The translations under genes and the position numbers were made by a program. From the NCBI GenBank assembly GCA_017937135.1, contig JAGBEE010000011.1, forward strand, positions 1 through 64,000: a DNA stretch of 64,000 nucleotides, read 5' to 3'. Numbering within the stretch: the stretch's first letter is position 1; each line of letters starts with the position of its first letter. The DNA comes from Clostridia bacterium (GTDB lineage Bacteria; Bacillota; Clostridia; Oscillospirales; CAG-272). Positions 1 to 8,608 of this stretch are shown one piece after another. The notes under the pieces were generated by a model, which was given only the letters and a program-made list of their open reading frames with translations, was not told the origin of the DNA and did no database searches.

Positions 1-1
1 A

Positions 2-187
2 AAAGTTATAGCAGAAAATGGATTAACAAATATATATTCAATAGATATTCAAAAAGCTGCTTATAATAAAAAAATTGAAATAATAGCCAGTGTTGCAGGA
101 GTTAGTGCATTATTAATAGTAAGTTTGGTTAAGCTTTTTTGCTGTTTTTCTCTCTTATTTGTTTTCAAAAAATTAACATTTATGTGA
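2..187 (+). CDS. 3' end of an unidentified membrane protein gene (cut by window edge)
   Basis: A frame open from the left edge to a TGA gives a 61-residue tail. Its first part is mixed polar sequence (AENGLTNIYSIDIQKAAYNK) and its last part is strongly hydrophobic, consistent with one membrane segment near the C terminus. It converges on the minus-strand cyuA-like gene ten bases away. No family was recognised and the frame is short and AT-rich, so it could be chance. Confidence 0.3.
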   Translation, partial: KVIAENGLTNIYSIDIQKAAYNKKIEIIASVAGVSALLIVSLVKLFCCFSLLFVFKKLTFM

Positions 188-196
188 AAAAAATAA

Positions 197-1480
197 CTAT
201 TTTCCAAGCATTATTTTTATAATTTCCTTGTCAGTTAAGCTCATTCCGACGCTTGCAAGCCTTCCAACATTATTTATAGTTTTTTCAACACCCTTTGTAA
301 CTATTCCCTCACCTGAATAAAATTGGTGACCACTTTTCATCATTTCATAGCCCATAATTCCAGCCTCAACAGCCATTGCTATTTTTGCAGCGCATGATGA
401 TTTTGCACCATCACAAATAGTTCCTGATAAAATAGCAAGAGAATTTACAAGAGTGTGGGCTATTTCATAGTATCCACCACCGTCGAGATAAGCAATACCA
501 CAAGCAGCTCCACAGCCTGCGCTTATAGCTCCACAATAGGCAGATAAGCAGCCAATGCCTGTTTTTTGATGAATTGTTATAAGGTCTGATACAATTAAGG
601 CTCTTATAAGCTTGTCCCTTGAAACACCCTTTTCCTCGGCGTAAACGATAACAGGAACTGATGCAGTAATACCTTGGTTTCCACTTCCTGAAATAATACA
701 TACAGGTAATTCACAGCCATTCATTCTTGCATCACTGCCACCGGCAGAAAGAGCCCTTGCCTTATTTCTTACATCATTTGAGCCTTCAAAAAGAGTTTTA
801 CCAATGGATGCGCCCCACTCCTTTTTAATGCCCTCATTTGCAATTGCCATATTCATTGAAATTTGTCTTTCAATAATCGGGTAAAGATTATCAAGCTCTA
901 CTGTGTTAGCAAATTCAATAATGTCCTCAATATTTAAAAGAGAGCGATTTGTACCTTCCCCTTCAACTATATCAGAGGGAGAAAAATAGTTTTCTGTAAC
1001 ATCAATATCGTTAACTATAACACTAACAACATTTGTGTGTCTTTTTACAAGATGTGCCTTGGCGTGCTTTCTTTTGTATGTACCCTCAATAGCTATTTCA
1101 AATTGATTTTCGGTATCAAGCTCGTAAATTTCAATATTTACTCTTTTTTGATATTCCTTAATTTTTTCAATATCCTCGCTATTTAAGGCACACAAAACCT
1201 CAAGCCTTTTTTGTGGAGCGCACGCTATAATACCTGCGCAAACAGCAGAATTGATACCGTGCATACCACCCGTTAGTGGAACAATAACGCTTTTTACGTT
1301 TTTAATTATATTTCCACTAAGACCAATGCGAATATTTTCTGGGTAAACACCTAATGCGTGAGAAATAATTGAGGATGCGTATGAAATGGCAATTGGCTCA
1401 GTACAGCCCATTGCGGGAATAAGCTCCTCCCTTAGTATTTCCGTATAGGTAGAAATAATTTCGTTTGAAAGCCTTGACAT
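197..1480 (-). CDS. cyuA: L-cysteine desulfidase / serine dehydratase-like Fe-S protein
   Basis: A 427-residue member of the UPF0597 / CyuA (YhaM) family, related to the alpha chain of Fe-S serine dehydratases. Known members split L-cysteine to pyruvate, ammonia and sulfide with a [4Fe-4S] cluster in the cytosol. The conserved N-terminal MGCTEP is at about residues 24-29; further cysteines lie in NGCELPVC, the Gly/Cys-rich GIGCLSAYCGAISAGC stretch and CDGAKSSC, as expected for the cluster ligands. The ATG at 1480 is chosen because GAGAGGAGC sits five bases upstream; the longer frame would need a TTG inside that site. It lies 80 bases downstream of the GH28 gene on the same strand. Confidence 0.85.
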   Translation of the reverse strand: MSRLSNEIISTYTEILREELIPAMGCTEPIAISYASSIISHALGVYPENIRIGLSGNIIKNVKSVIVPLTGGMHGINSAVCAGIIACAPQKRLEVLCALNSEDIEKIKEYQKRVNIEIYELDTENQFEIAIEGTYKRKHAKAHLVKRHTNVVSVIVNDIDVTENYFSPSDIVEGEGTNRSLLNIEDIIEFANTVELDNLYPIIERQISMNMAIANEGIKKEWGASIGKTLFEGSNDVRNKARALSAGGSDARMNGCELPVCIISGSGNQGITASVPVIVYAEEKGVSRDKLIRALIVSDLITIHQKTGIGCLSAYCGAISAGCGAACGIAYLDGGGYYEIAHTLVNSLAILSGTICDGAKSSCAAKIAMAVEAGIMGYEMMKSGHQFYSGEGIVTKGVEKTINNVGRLASVGMSLTDKEIIKIMLGK

Positions 1481-1560
1481 AAAAGCTCCTCTCAAAATAT
1501 TTTTACTTTAAAAAAGTGAATTTTGCCCTTGGAGTGTCTATAATTTTAGTTTTTTCTTAA

Positions 1561-2772
1561 TTATTCAGCCTTGAAATTAACACAGCCATCAACATAAAGA
1601 GTGTCTCCCTCTTTAAATGGAGCTGCCTCTAATGCTTGAATATTTGGCTGAATATCCATTTTACCATAGTAGTATGGGTGAGTATAGCCCTTTTCATATG
1701 TAAATGAGCAATTTTCAAGTGTTACATCACAAACGTTATTATCTCCAACTATAATAGAAGGATTTTCCTCTATAAATTTGCAGTCCTTAATTTTAACGTT
1801 TTTGATTTTTCCCTTTGCATTTTTAGCGCAGACAACAAAGCCCTCGCCCTTTCCCCACCAATAGCCTGCGTGGATTTGAGTTTTAGCTTCTACATTTTCA
1901 ATAAGAACATTTTCAACAATTCCATCATCGCCCGAGAAAATTGAAATACCACGGTTAGATGGTAAAATCTTTATATTTTTAACTACAACGTTTCTTACGT
2001 GGCTGTAAAGATGTCCAAAGCGAATAGCAGCTGAGCGAGAGGACATAAGACAGTCGGATATTTCCATATTCTCACACACTCCGTCGCGATTTGTAATACA
2101 GGTTGCTGCAAAGCAGTCATCGCCACAAAGGAAGGTTGAATTTTTAACTACAATATTTTTTGAGGCTGTAAAGTGAACGCCATCGTTATTTGGTATTCTT
2201 ACGTGGTTATCAACGTAAACCGAGTCAACTAAAATATTTTCACAGTTTGAAAATACCATTGTCCAACAAGGAGAATTAAACACCTTTATATTATGAATTC
2301 TAAGGTTTTTACAATTGTTAAAAAAGATAGGCTGTGTAGGTCTTTTCTTTATAGCAATAACCGTTTGCTCTACAAATGCCTTGTTCATTGTGTCAGGGTC
2401 TAAATAGTCGGGTAAATATGTATCAAAATCAACGAAGGCATCGCCACTTAATTGAATTACGCCACCACCTGTAATCTCAATATTATTACAGTCAAGAGCG
2501 TAAATAAGCGACACTGTGTCTATCATTTCGTTGTGATAGAAGCCGTTTGCACGATAATGCTCAATATTTCTTGAGCCACAAATTTCAGCTCCCTTATCGA
2601 TTTTTAAAACCATATCTGATTTAAGAGAAATAGTACCTGTTAAAAACGTTCCATTTTCAAAAAGAAGAGTATCTCCGCTTTCAAGCGAATCAATAGCATT
2701 TTGAATAGCGACTGTATTAAGAGTGCATCCGTCACCCTTAGCGCCAAAATCCTTTACGTTTACAATTTTCAT
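1561..2772 (-). CDS. Glycoside hydrolase family 28-like right-handed beta-helix protein (polygalacturonase-like)
   Basis: A 403-residue protein that opens with VNVKDFGAKGDG, the usual start of GH28 polygalacturonases and related pectin-active beta-helix enzymes. The catalytic-type motifs NNDGVHF (NxD) and CGDDCFA (the DD pair) are visible in mid-protein, followed by RFGHL and a GISIFS turn. The predicted reaction is hydrolysis of galacturonic acid linkages in pectin. There is no signal peptide, so it probably acts in the cytosol on imported oligosaccharides. The ATG has AGGGAG about ten bases upstream. It starts 20 bases after the mnmG stop codon, an odd but co-directional pairing that may give read-through transcription. 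Confidence 0.85.
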   Translation of the reverse strand: MKIVNVKDFGAKGDGCTLNTVAIQNAIDSLESGDTLLFENGTFLTGTISLKSDMVLKIDKGAEICGSRNIEHYRANGFYHNEMIDTVSLIYALDCNNIEITGGGVIQLSGDAFVDFDTYLPDYLDPDTMNKAFVEQTVIAIKKRPTQPIFFNNCKNLRIHNIKVFNSPCWTMVFSNCENILVDSVYVDNHVRIPNNDGVHFTASKNIVVKNSTFLCGDDCFAATCITNRDGVCENMEISDCLMSSRSAAIRFGHLYSHVRNVVVKNIKILPSNRGISIFSGDDGIVENVLIENVEAKTQIHAGYWWGKGEGFVVCAKNAKGKIKNVKIKDCKFIEENPSIIVGDNNVCDVTLENCSFTYEKGYTHPYYYGKMDIQPNIQALEAAPFKEGDTLYVDGCVNFKAE

Positions 2773-2792
2773 AAATATATTCTCCCTAAATT

Positions 2793-4670
2793 TTATTTTG
2801 TGTTCAAATAGATAAGTAAAACTGAAATATCAGCAGGGCTAACACCGCTTATACGAGAGGCTTGACCTAAGGTTAGTGGCTTTACCTTGTTTAATTTTTG
2901 TGCAGCCTCTATTCTTAGCCCCTTAATTTGTGAGTAATCAATATCCTGACTAAGAGGTTTTCCCTCTAATTTTTCCTGCTTTGAAACCTCTATTAGCTGT
3001 TTTTTTACATATCCGTCATATTTTATATCTGTCTGTGCTGTAAAAAGAACTGACTTTTTAAGATTTGGTCTTTGAGGGTCAAATTTTTCGAGCTTGTAAA
3101 GGTCGAGCTGTGGTCTTTTTATAAGCTCTGCAAGTGACATAGAGGTATAAAGCTCAGTTGTCCCATTTTGTAAAAGAACCTCGTTAATTTCATTTGACGG
3201 GTGGATAATAACCTTATTAAGACGATTTTTTTCGTCCTCAATTTGCTTTCTTCTCTTTTCAAAATGTGCCCATTGCTCATCATTAACAAGACCAACCCTT
3301 CTGCCAATTGGAGTTAAGCGTAAATCTGCATTGTCCTGTCTTAAAAGCAAGCGATATTCCGAGCGAGAGGTCATCATACGGTAAGGCTCGTTTGTTCCCT
3401 TGGTTACGAGGTCGTCAATAAGAGTTCCAATATAAGAGGATGAACGTGGCAAAATCATACACTCCTCGCCCTTAATTTTAAGAGAGGCGTTTATTCCTGC
3501 CACAAGTCCCTGCGCCGCAGCCTCCTCATAGCCAGAGGTGCCATTAAACTGTCCTGCACCATAAAGACCACTTATTTTTTTGTATTCAAGAGTAGGTAAA
3601 AGCTCCTGTGGGTCGGTACAGTCATACTCTATTGCATATGCGTATCTCATTACGACTGCGTTTTCAAAGCCCTTTAAGGAGTGGAGCATTTTCATTTGCA
3701 CCTCAATAGGCATAGAGGTTGAAAAGCCCTGTATATACATTTCCTTTGTGTCGCTACCCATAGGCTCAACAAATAGCTGATGTCTTTCCTTATCGGCAAA
3801 GCGAACTATCTTGTCCTCTATTGAAGGACAGTAGCGAGGGCCTGTTCCGTGAATATTTCCCGAATACATAGCACTCTTTTTTAGGTTATCTCTTATGATT
3901 TGATGTGTATTTTCGTTGGTGTAAGCAATATAACAGGGTAATTGCTCCCTTAATGGATATTCATTCTCGGGTGTTGACCACGAAAATGGAAGTGAATCGT
4001 TTTCTCCCTCTTGAATTTCGAGCTGAGAATAATCTATTGAGTCCATATGCACTCTTGCAGGAGTTCCCGTTTTAAAGCGCATCATAGAAATTCCTTCTCT
4101 TTTTAATGCATCTGTTAAAAACGATGCGTGCATAAGTGAGTCGGGTCCGCTTGAATAGCAAATATTACCTGTGTGAACAACTGCGTTAAGATATGTTCCT
4201 GTTGCTAAAATTACAGCCCTTGTTTTATATTCCTCACCAAGACGAGTTACTATTTTATCGACACACCTTGCGCCATTTTCCTCTTTTGTTATTATGTCGG
4301 CAATTTCTGCCTGTACTATTCTTAGGTTTTTGGTGTTTTCAAGAGTAGCCTTCATAATGGAGCGATACTTCATTCTGTCTGCCTGTATTCTCTTTGAATA
4401 AACAGCAGCCCCCTTACCAAGATTTAAGGTTCTTGTTTGGAGCGTTACCATATCGGCACAGCGTCCCATTTCGCCACCAAGAGCATCTATTTCGTAAACC
4501 AAGTGTCCCTTTGCAGTTCCACCAATTGATGGATTACAGGGTAGATTTGCAAGCGCATCAAGCGACATTGTAAAAAGAATGGTATTCATTCCCATTCTTG
4601 CAGAGGCAAGCGCCGCCTCTATTCCTGCATGCCCTGCGCCAACAACACAGACATCAACTATATTTGACAT
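2793..4670 (-). CDS. mnmG: tRNA uridine-5-carboxymethylaminomethyl(34) synthesis enzyme MnmG
   Basis: A 625-residue GidA/MnmG. With MnmE it modifies U34 in the wobble position of tRNAs using FAD, NADH and methylene-THF. The FAD-binding motif GAGHAG is at residues 11-16, the family signature [15 protein letters not shown] follows, and the C-terminal helical domain ends with [18 protein letters not shown], typical of the family. The ATG at 4670 follows AGAAAGGAGTGG; the longer frame starts at a TTG without a site. In many Firmicutes mnmG is next to rsmG, noc and parA, but here rsmG is absent and noc/parAB lie 38 kb away, which suggests rearrangement or insertion. Confidence 0.97.
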   Translation of the reverse strand: MSNIVDVCVVGAGHAGIEAALASARMGMNTILFTMSLDALANLPCNPSIGGTAKGHLVYEIDALGGEMGRCADMVTLQTRTLNLGKGAAVYSKRIQADRMKYRSIMKATLENTKNLRIVQAEIADIITKEENGARCVDKIVTRLGEEYKTRAVILATGTYLNAVVHTGNICYSSGPDSLMHASFLTDALKREGISMMRFKTGTPARVHMDSIDYSQLEIQEGENDSLPFSWSTPENEYPLREQLPCYIAYTNENTHQIIRDNLKKSAMYSGNIHGTGPRYCPSIEDKIVRFADKERHQLFVEPMGSDTKEMYIQGFSTSMPIEVQMKMLHSLKGFENAVVMRYAYAIEYDCTDPQELLPTLEYKKISGLYGAGQFNGTSGYEEAAAQGLVAGINASLKIKGEECMILPRSSSYIGTLIDDLVTKGTNEPYRMMTSRSEYRLLLRQDNADLRLTPIGRRVGLVNDEQWAHFEKRRKQIEDEKNRLNKVIIHPSNEINEVLLQNGTTELYTSMSLAELIKRPQLDLYKLEKFDPQRPNLKKSVLFTAQTDIKYDGYVKKQLIEVSKQEKLEGKPLSQDIDYSQIKGLRIEAAQKLNKVKPLTLGQASRISGVSPADISVLLIYLNTK

Positions 4671-4684
4671 AATACCACTCCTTT

Positions 4685-4760
4685 CTACATTCAATGCGTT
4701 GCATTGATTCCATACACACTACGTGTGATTCCATACACGCTATCGCGTGATTATGTTAGC
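4685..4760. repeat. Left copy of palindrome-series repeat flanking the DUF559 element
   Basis: Three short palindromes follow one another, spaced by the phrase ATTCCATACAC: CAATGCGTTGCATTG, CACACTACGTGTG and CACGCTATCGCGTG. A second copy lies at 5228-5294 (CTCTGCATTG and CACTGCGTGCG variants), so the DUF559 gene is bracketed by direct repeats of about 70 bases. Each palindrome could form a small hairpin. Confidence 0.8.
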
Positions 4761-5154
4761 CTCCATCTGACGAGGGAGGTGTCAACCGAGAGGTTGACGG
4801 AGGGAGAGAGCTACAGACAAATGTATCTATATAAATACACACTCCCCTGAATTTGTTTTTTATTTCATAGTTGGTAAATCTTATTACTTTTATACCAATG
4901 CTTTCAAAATAAGCAGTTCTTATTTCGTCATATTCCTTTTGTTCTTGCGTTGCGTGTCCGTTGCCGTCTATTTCTACGACCAAGTGCGCCTTGGCACAAT
5001 AAAAATCTGCTATATAGTGTCCTATCGCCTTTTGCCTTTGAAATCGCACAGGATAATCTCTTAAAAAATCATACCATAAGTGCTTTTCTTCAGGCGTCAT
5101 ATTTTTACGAAGGGCTTTTGCCAAGATTATATTACTCTTGTCATATTCTTTCAT
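4756..5154 (-). CDS. DUF559-domain (Vsr-like) endonuclease in an inverted-repeat element
   Basis: A 132-residue protein of the DUF559 family, which shares the PD-(D/E)XK fold of very-short-patch repair endonucleases. Visible features are the N-terminal LRKNMTPEEKHLWYDFLR helix, RFQRQKAIGHYIADFYC, the active-site strand VVEIDGNGH and FESIGIKVIRFTNYEI. The start at 5154 (MKEYDK) follows GAGGGAGAGAAA; the reading frame upstream runs through the repeat and is unlikely to be coding. The last 15 or so codons (SLPPSTSRLTPPSSDGG) are simply translated inverted repeat, which suggests the repeat was added to, or evolved with, the gene. The DNA target is unknown. Confidence 0.85.
   Translation of the reverse strand: MKEYDKSNIILAKALRKNMTPEEKHLWYDFLRDYPVRFQRQKAIGHYIADFYCAKAHLVVEIDGNGHATQEQKEYDEIRTAYFESIGIKVIRFTNYEIKNKFRGVCIYIDTFVCSSLPPSTSRLTPPSSDGG
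4760..4781. repeat. Left terminal inverted repeat of DUF559 element
   Basis: This 22-base sequence, beginning CCTCCATCTGACGAGG, is the exact reverse complement of 5188-5209. Just inside it are a hairpin (GTCAACC-GAGA-GGTTGAC) and GACGGAGGGAGAG. At the other end the matching layout is CTCCCTCCGTC, then a TTTTGCTTCGCAAAA hairpin, then the repeat. The two ends therefore have the same architecture although the hairpin sequences differ. Confidence 0.9.
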
Positions 5155-5187
5155 TTTCTCTCCCTCCGTCTTTTGCTTCGCAAAATC

Positions 5188-5209
5188 CACCTCCCTCGTC
5201 AGATGGAGG
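5188..5209. repeat. Right terminal inverted repeat of DUF559 element
   Basis: Perfect reverse complement of 4760-4781. It is followed by CTTGAGATGATATTATACAATGC, and a third, gene-less copy of the same arm with nearly the same tail lies at 5297-5335, so a solo version of the element end is also present. Confidence 0.9.
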
Positions 5210-5227
5210 CTTGAGATGATATTATAC

Positions 5228-5350
5228 AATGCTCTGCATTGATTCCATACACACTGCGTGCGATTCCATACACGCTATCGCGTGATTATGTTAGCCTCCC
5301 TCGTCAGATGGAGGCTTGAGGCGATATTATACAATGCGTTGCATTGATTA
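5228..5350. repeat. Right palindrome-series repeat plus solo element end
   Basis: Second copy of the palindrome series (5228-5294), then a lone inverted-repeat arm CCTCCCTCGTCAGATGGAGG at about 5297-5316, then CAATGCGTTGCATTG again at 5332-5346. The alternation of series and arm looks like nested or tandem insertion of the same element. Confidence 0.75.
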
Positions 5351-5360
5351 AATGCGTGAT

Positions 5361-5843
5361 TTATTTATGATATTTAGTACCGTTTATAATAGAGAGGCTA
5401 CGGTAAATTGCCTCATACAAGATTACTCTAAGGAGCTGGTGGGGGAAGGTCATTTTTGACACAGAGAGCTTAAAATCTGCTCTTTTCTTAACCGTGTCGC
5501 TAAGTCCAAAGGAAGAGCCTATAATAAAGGCAATTTCGCTATGCCCCTCTAAAGTAATTTGTGAAATTTTACCTGCAAGCTCCTCGGAGCTTAGCTCCTT
5601 GCCCTCAACGCACATAGCGATAACATAGGATTTTGGAGAAAGCCTTTCAAGAATTTTCCTTTCTTCTTGAAAAAGACCTTGCTTTATTTGATTTTCTGTG
5701 GGGTTGTCGGGCAGCCTTTCCTCTTTTAAAGAAACCTGTTCAACCTTACACCAAGCGCCAAGGCGCTTTTTATATTCGTCAAGGGCATCACGAAGGTATT
5801 TTTCCTTCAAGTCCCCTATTGAAATTATTTTAATAGTGAGCAT
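5361..5843 (-). CDS. rlmH: 23S rRNA (pseudouridine1915-N3)-methyltransferase RlmH
   Basis: A 160-residue SPOUT methyltransferase that methylates pseudouridine 1915 in helix 69 of 23S rRNA on assembled 70S ribosomes using SAM. The C-terminal trefoil-knot motifs are clear: IAFIIGSSFGL and LSVSKMTFPHQLLRVILYEAIYR. Length matches the family. The ATG at 5843 is preferred over a longer frame because AAGGAG lies seven bases upstream and the gene then begins ten bases after the preceding gene ends. Confidence 0.97.
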   Translation of the reverse strand: MLTIKIISIGDLKEKYLRDALDEYKKRLGAWCKVEQVSLKEERLPDNPTENQIKQGLFQEERKILERLSPKSYVIAMCVEGKELSSEELAGKISQITLEGHSEIAFIIGSSFGLSDTVKKRADFKLSVSKMTFPHQLLRVILYEAIYRSLSIINGTKYHK

Positions 5844-5853
5844 GGGGTGCTCC

Positions 5854-7107
5854 TTAGTTTGTTTTTTCGTCAAGTATTTTCTGAGCTGACGACATTATTG
5901 CAAGCTTGCCACTCTCATAGGTAATAGAGCCTTGGAAAAACGCAGTATATGGTGGGCGCACGGGTCCGTCGCAGGAAAGCTCAATTGAAGAGCCCTGAGT
6001 AAATGTGCCCGCTGCCATAATAACCTCGTCACTATAGCCAGGCATAGCCCAAGGCATAGGAGTAACGAAGGAGTCAACTGCGCTTGCAGACTGTATTCCC
6101 TGACAGAACTTAATAAGTCCCTCGGGGTAGCCAAATTTTACTGTTTGAATTATATCTGAACGAAGCTCGTTATACTTAGGAGAAACATCAAAGCCAAGAG
6201 CCTCAAACATATAAGCTGCAAAATGCGCTGTTTTCATAGCCTGCGAAACGACGTGAGGAGCTAAGAAAAAGCCCTTGAATAGATTTCTGTTTTGTCCAAG
6301 AGATGCGCCAACCTCACAGCCTGTGCCAACAGAGGTTAAGCGATATGAGGCAAGCTCAACTGCACGCTTAGTGCCTGCTATATAGCCACCGCTTTCGGCA
6401 ATTGCTCCGCCCGGGTTCTTAATTAAAGAGCCGATAATCATATCAGCGCCAACGTGCGTTGGCTCTCTTGTTTCGCAAAACTCACCGTAGCAGTTGTCAA
6501 CAACGACATAAGCCTTGCTCCTTGCGTGGGTGAAGGACGCAATTTCACCAATTTGGTCAATTGTGAGCGTGGGACGGTTAAGATAGCCCTTTGAGCGCTG
6601 TATGAATACAACCTTTACCCTGTCGCCATACTCGCTTAGCTTTTTTTCTATCTTTTCAAAATCTATTTTTTGGTCCTTGAAGTCAACCTGGTCGTATTTT
6701 ACACCGAAGTCGGCAAGTGAGCCATCTCCGTTTGCACCATTTAAGCCGATAACCTCGCAAAGCGTGTCGTATGGCTGATTTGTAACGGAGAGCATAACGT
6801 CACCCGGGCGCAAAAGTCCAAAAAGACCTATTGTCAAGGCAGTGGTTCCGTTTGGAATGGTGTGGCGCACAAAAGCGCTTTCAGCACCGAAAACGTCAGC
6901 ATAAATTTTATCAAGCGTATCTCTGCCTATATCGTCGTAGCCATAACCCGTTGTGCCCGAAAACATAGAGTCGGAAACACGGTGCTTTTTGAAGGTGTCA
7001 AGGACTCTTTTTGTATTTTCAAAGGAAATTCTATCAATTTCCTTATATATATCGGCAAGAGCTATTTCTGCCTCGTTTGCAATATTTAAAATTTTTTCAG
7101 AAAACAT
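5854..7107 (-). CDS. PLP-dependent methionine gamma-lyase family (aluminium-resistance type) protein
   Basis: A 417-residue protein of the family PF06838, often called aluminium resistance protein or YnbB-like. These are fold-type I pyridoxal phosphate enzymes distantly related to cystathionine and methionine gamma-lyases. HTIPNGTTALTIGLFGLL, VVDNCYGEF (the PLP-contacting Asp) and GSLIKNPGG (likely cofactor lysine) are recognisable. The substrate is not established for the family. RBS CGAGG precedes the ATG. It is in tandem with the Sel1 protein (24 bases) and rlmH (10 bases), so the three are probably one transcript. Confidence 0.88.
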   Translation of the reverse strand: MFSEKILNIANEAEIALADIYKEIDRISFENTKRVLDTFKKHRVSDSMFSGTTGYGYDDIGRDTLDKIYADVFGAESAFVRHTIPNGTTALTIGLFGLLRPGDVMLSVTNQPYDTLCEVIGLNGANGDGSLADFGVKYDQVDFKDQKIDFEKIEKKLSEYGDRVKVVFIQRSKGYLNRPTLTIDQIGEIASFTHARSKAYVVVDNCYGEFCETREPTHVGADMIIGSLIKNPGGAIAESGGYIAGTKRAVELASYRLTSVGTGCEVGASLGQNRNLFKGFFLAPHVVSQAMKTAHFAAYMFEALGFDVSPKYNELRSDIIQTVKFGYPEGLIKFCQGIQSASAVDSFVTPMPWAMPGYSDEVIMAAGTFTQGSSIELSCDGPVRPPYTAFFQGSITYESGKLAIMSSAQKILDEKTN

Positions 7108-7130
7108 TTTAACCTCGTTTTAACCTTTTA

Positions 7131-8576
7131 TTAGTCCTTGGGAATGCTTTTGAGTCTTTTCATTCTGCCGAAAAGACCCCTTTTGTAGTAGTCCCAGCCC
7201 TTTTCCCAAAGCTCTGTCCTATATGAGCTTTGATAATAGATTTTTAACTTAGGACTACAATTAAAAAATGCTTCCTTGCATATTTTTCTTACGTTGTAGG
7301 GTATAGTAATTTCCTTTAAGGAAACACAGCCCTCAAAGGCGCGCTCCTCAATAGTGTAAAGCGTGGTTGGAAGCTCTATTTTTTTTAGCTGAGCGCAATT
7401 TTTAAACGCCTCCTTGCCTATTATCTCTACTCCGTAGGGAATAGAAATTTCAGTAACAGCCTTAGCGCATCCCTTAATAACTCCGTTTTCAAGAGTTATT
7501 GCCTCCTCCCTCTCGTTTAGCTTAAAAAGCTCCTTGCGAGCAAGCGTGTAGCCACGAGATAAAGCCAAGCGATATAGCTTAGATATTTCCGGTATATTCA
7601 AGCCAAGGGGGGACGGAATTGTTTCATAGTGATACATTCTGGCTAAATTATATGGTGCCTCGGCGCTTCCGTAAAGCGACGCTCTTTCATAAAGAGATTG
7701 CGCCTTGTATATATCAAGTGGGACCCCTCTGCCATTTTCATAAAGAATAGCAAGCGCGTTTAGGCAAAGCGGACAATGTAAATCCTTGCCCTTTTCATAC
7801 CACTTTGAAGCCTCGTAGTAATCCTTATCAACGCCTGTGCCATTTTCATAAGCCACACCTAAATTGTAAAAGGCGAAGGTGTTATTTTTGCCTGCGCTAA
7901 GGCGATAATATTTTAGCGCATCTCCAAGGCTTTTTTGAGTGCCAGCTCCCTTTTCATAGCAGTAGCCAAGATTACATTCGCAGGGCGCATAGAGCGCATC
8001 TGCCCCCATTTTAAAAAGCCTAAATGCTTCCTCGGGGTCCTTTTTTGTTCCAACTGCCAAAAGGTACGCTCTGCCAAGGGATTCTATTGACAAAGGATTT
8101 TCCTTTGCGAAGGCACGCTTGTAAAGCTTAAAGGCCTCCTTGTAATCCGCCTTTGTGCCGATGCCGTATTCGTAGCAGATGCCAAGACTGTTCATACAGT
8201 AGGCACAGCCAATATCGCTGCCGAGCGACAAAAGCTCAAAGCCCTTCTCTGTGTCCTTTGGCGTACCCTTGCCCTGTATGTATGCAATTCCAAGATAATT
8301 ATGGGCGCGAGCACAGTTAGAGTTGTATGCCTCCTTTATAAGTGAAAAGCCATACTCCTCGTTTTTTTCAACATAGCACCCGTTTAGATAGCAAAGACCA
8401 AGGGCGCATTTTCCGAGAGGAGAGGACATAGAGTCGGCTTTTTTAAAAAGCTCGTATGCTTTTTTATAATCCCTTTCGACAAAAATACCATAATAATAGC
8501 AAAAGCCAAGCTCGCAAATGGCATCCTTATTGCCACTATTAGCAAGCGCCTGATATTTTAAAAAGGTGTTCTCCAT
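7131..8576 (-). CDS. Sel1-repeat protein with a C-terminal leucine-rich (LRR_5) domain
   Basis: A 481-residue protein. Residues 1 to about 350 are tandem Sel1-like repeats of roughly 36 residues, seen as a recurring pattern of A..NLG.cYE.G.G...D...A..lY..A with many cysteines (CYLNG, GICYEYGIG, GYCYEKGAG). Residues from about 365 to 460 switch to LRR_5 repeats of the BspA type (ITEISIPYGVEIIGKEAFKNC-like units). Both repeat types mediate protein contacts. No signal peptide is visible, so it is probably cytosolic. GGGAGGAGAG precedes the ATG. It lies 33 bases after typA. The fusion of Sel1 with LRR_5 is uncommon in my experience. Confidence 0.85.
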   Translation of the reverse strand: MENTFLKYQALANSGNKDAICELGFCYYYGIFVERDYKKAYELFKKADSMSSPLGKCALGLCYLNGCYVEKNEEYGFSLIKEAYNSNCARAHNYLGIAYIQGKGTPKDTEKGFELLSLGSDIGCAYCMNSLGICYEYGIGTKADYKEAFKLYKRAFAKENPLSIESLGRAYLLAVGTKKDPEEAFRLFKMGADALYAPCECNLGYCYEKGAGTQKSLGDALKYYRLSAGKNNTFAFYNLGVAYENGTGVDKDYYEASKWYEKGKDLHCPLCLNALAILYENGRGVPLDIYKAQSLYERASLYGSAEAPYNLARMYHYETIPSPLGLNIPEISKLYRLALSRGYTLARKELFKLNEREEAITLENGVIKGCAKAVTEISIPYGVEIIGKEAFKNCAQLKKIELPTTLYTIEERAFEGCVSLKEITIPYNVRKICKEAFFNCSPKLKIYYQSSYRTELWEKGWDYYKRGLFGRMKRLKSIPKD

Positions 8577-8608
8577 ACTCTCCTCCCTCTAAAGTTTAAA
8601 TTTTATGC

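Noticed and set aside
4950..5219. 89-codon plus-strand frame opposite the DUF559 gene
   Set aside because: It is a shadow of the DUF559 gene and the inverted repeat, with no ribosome site.
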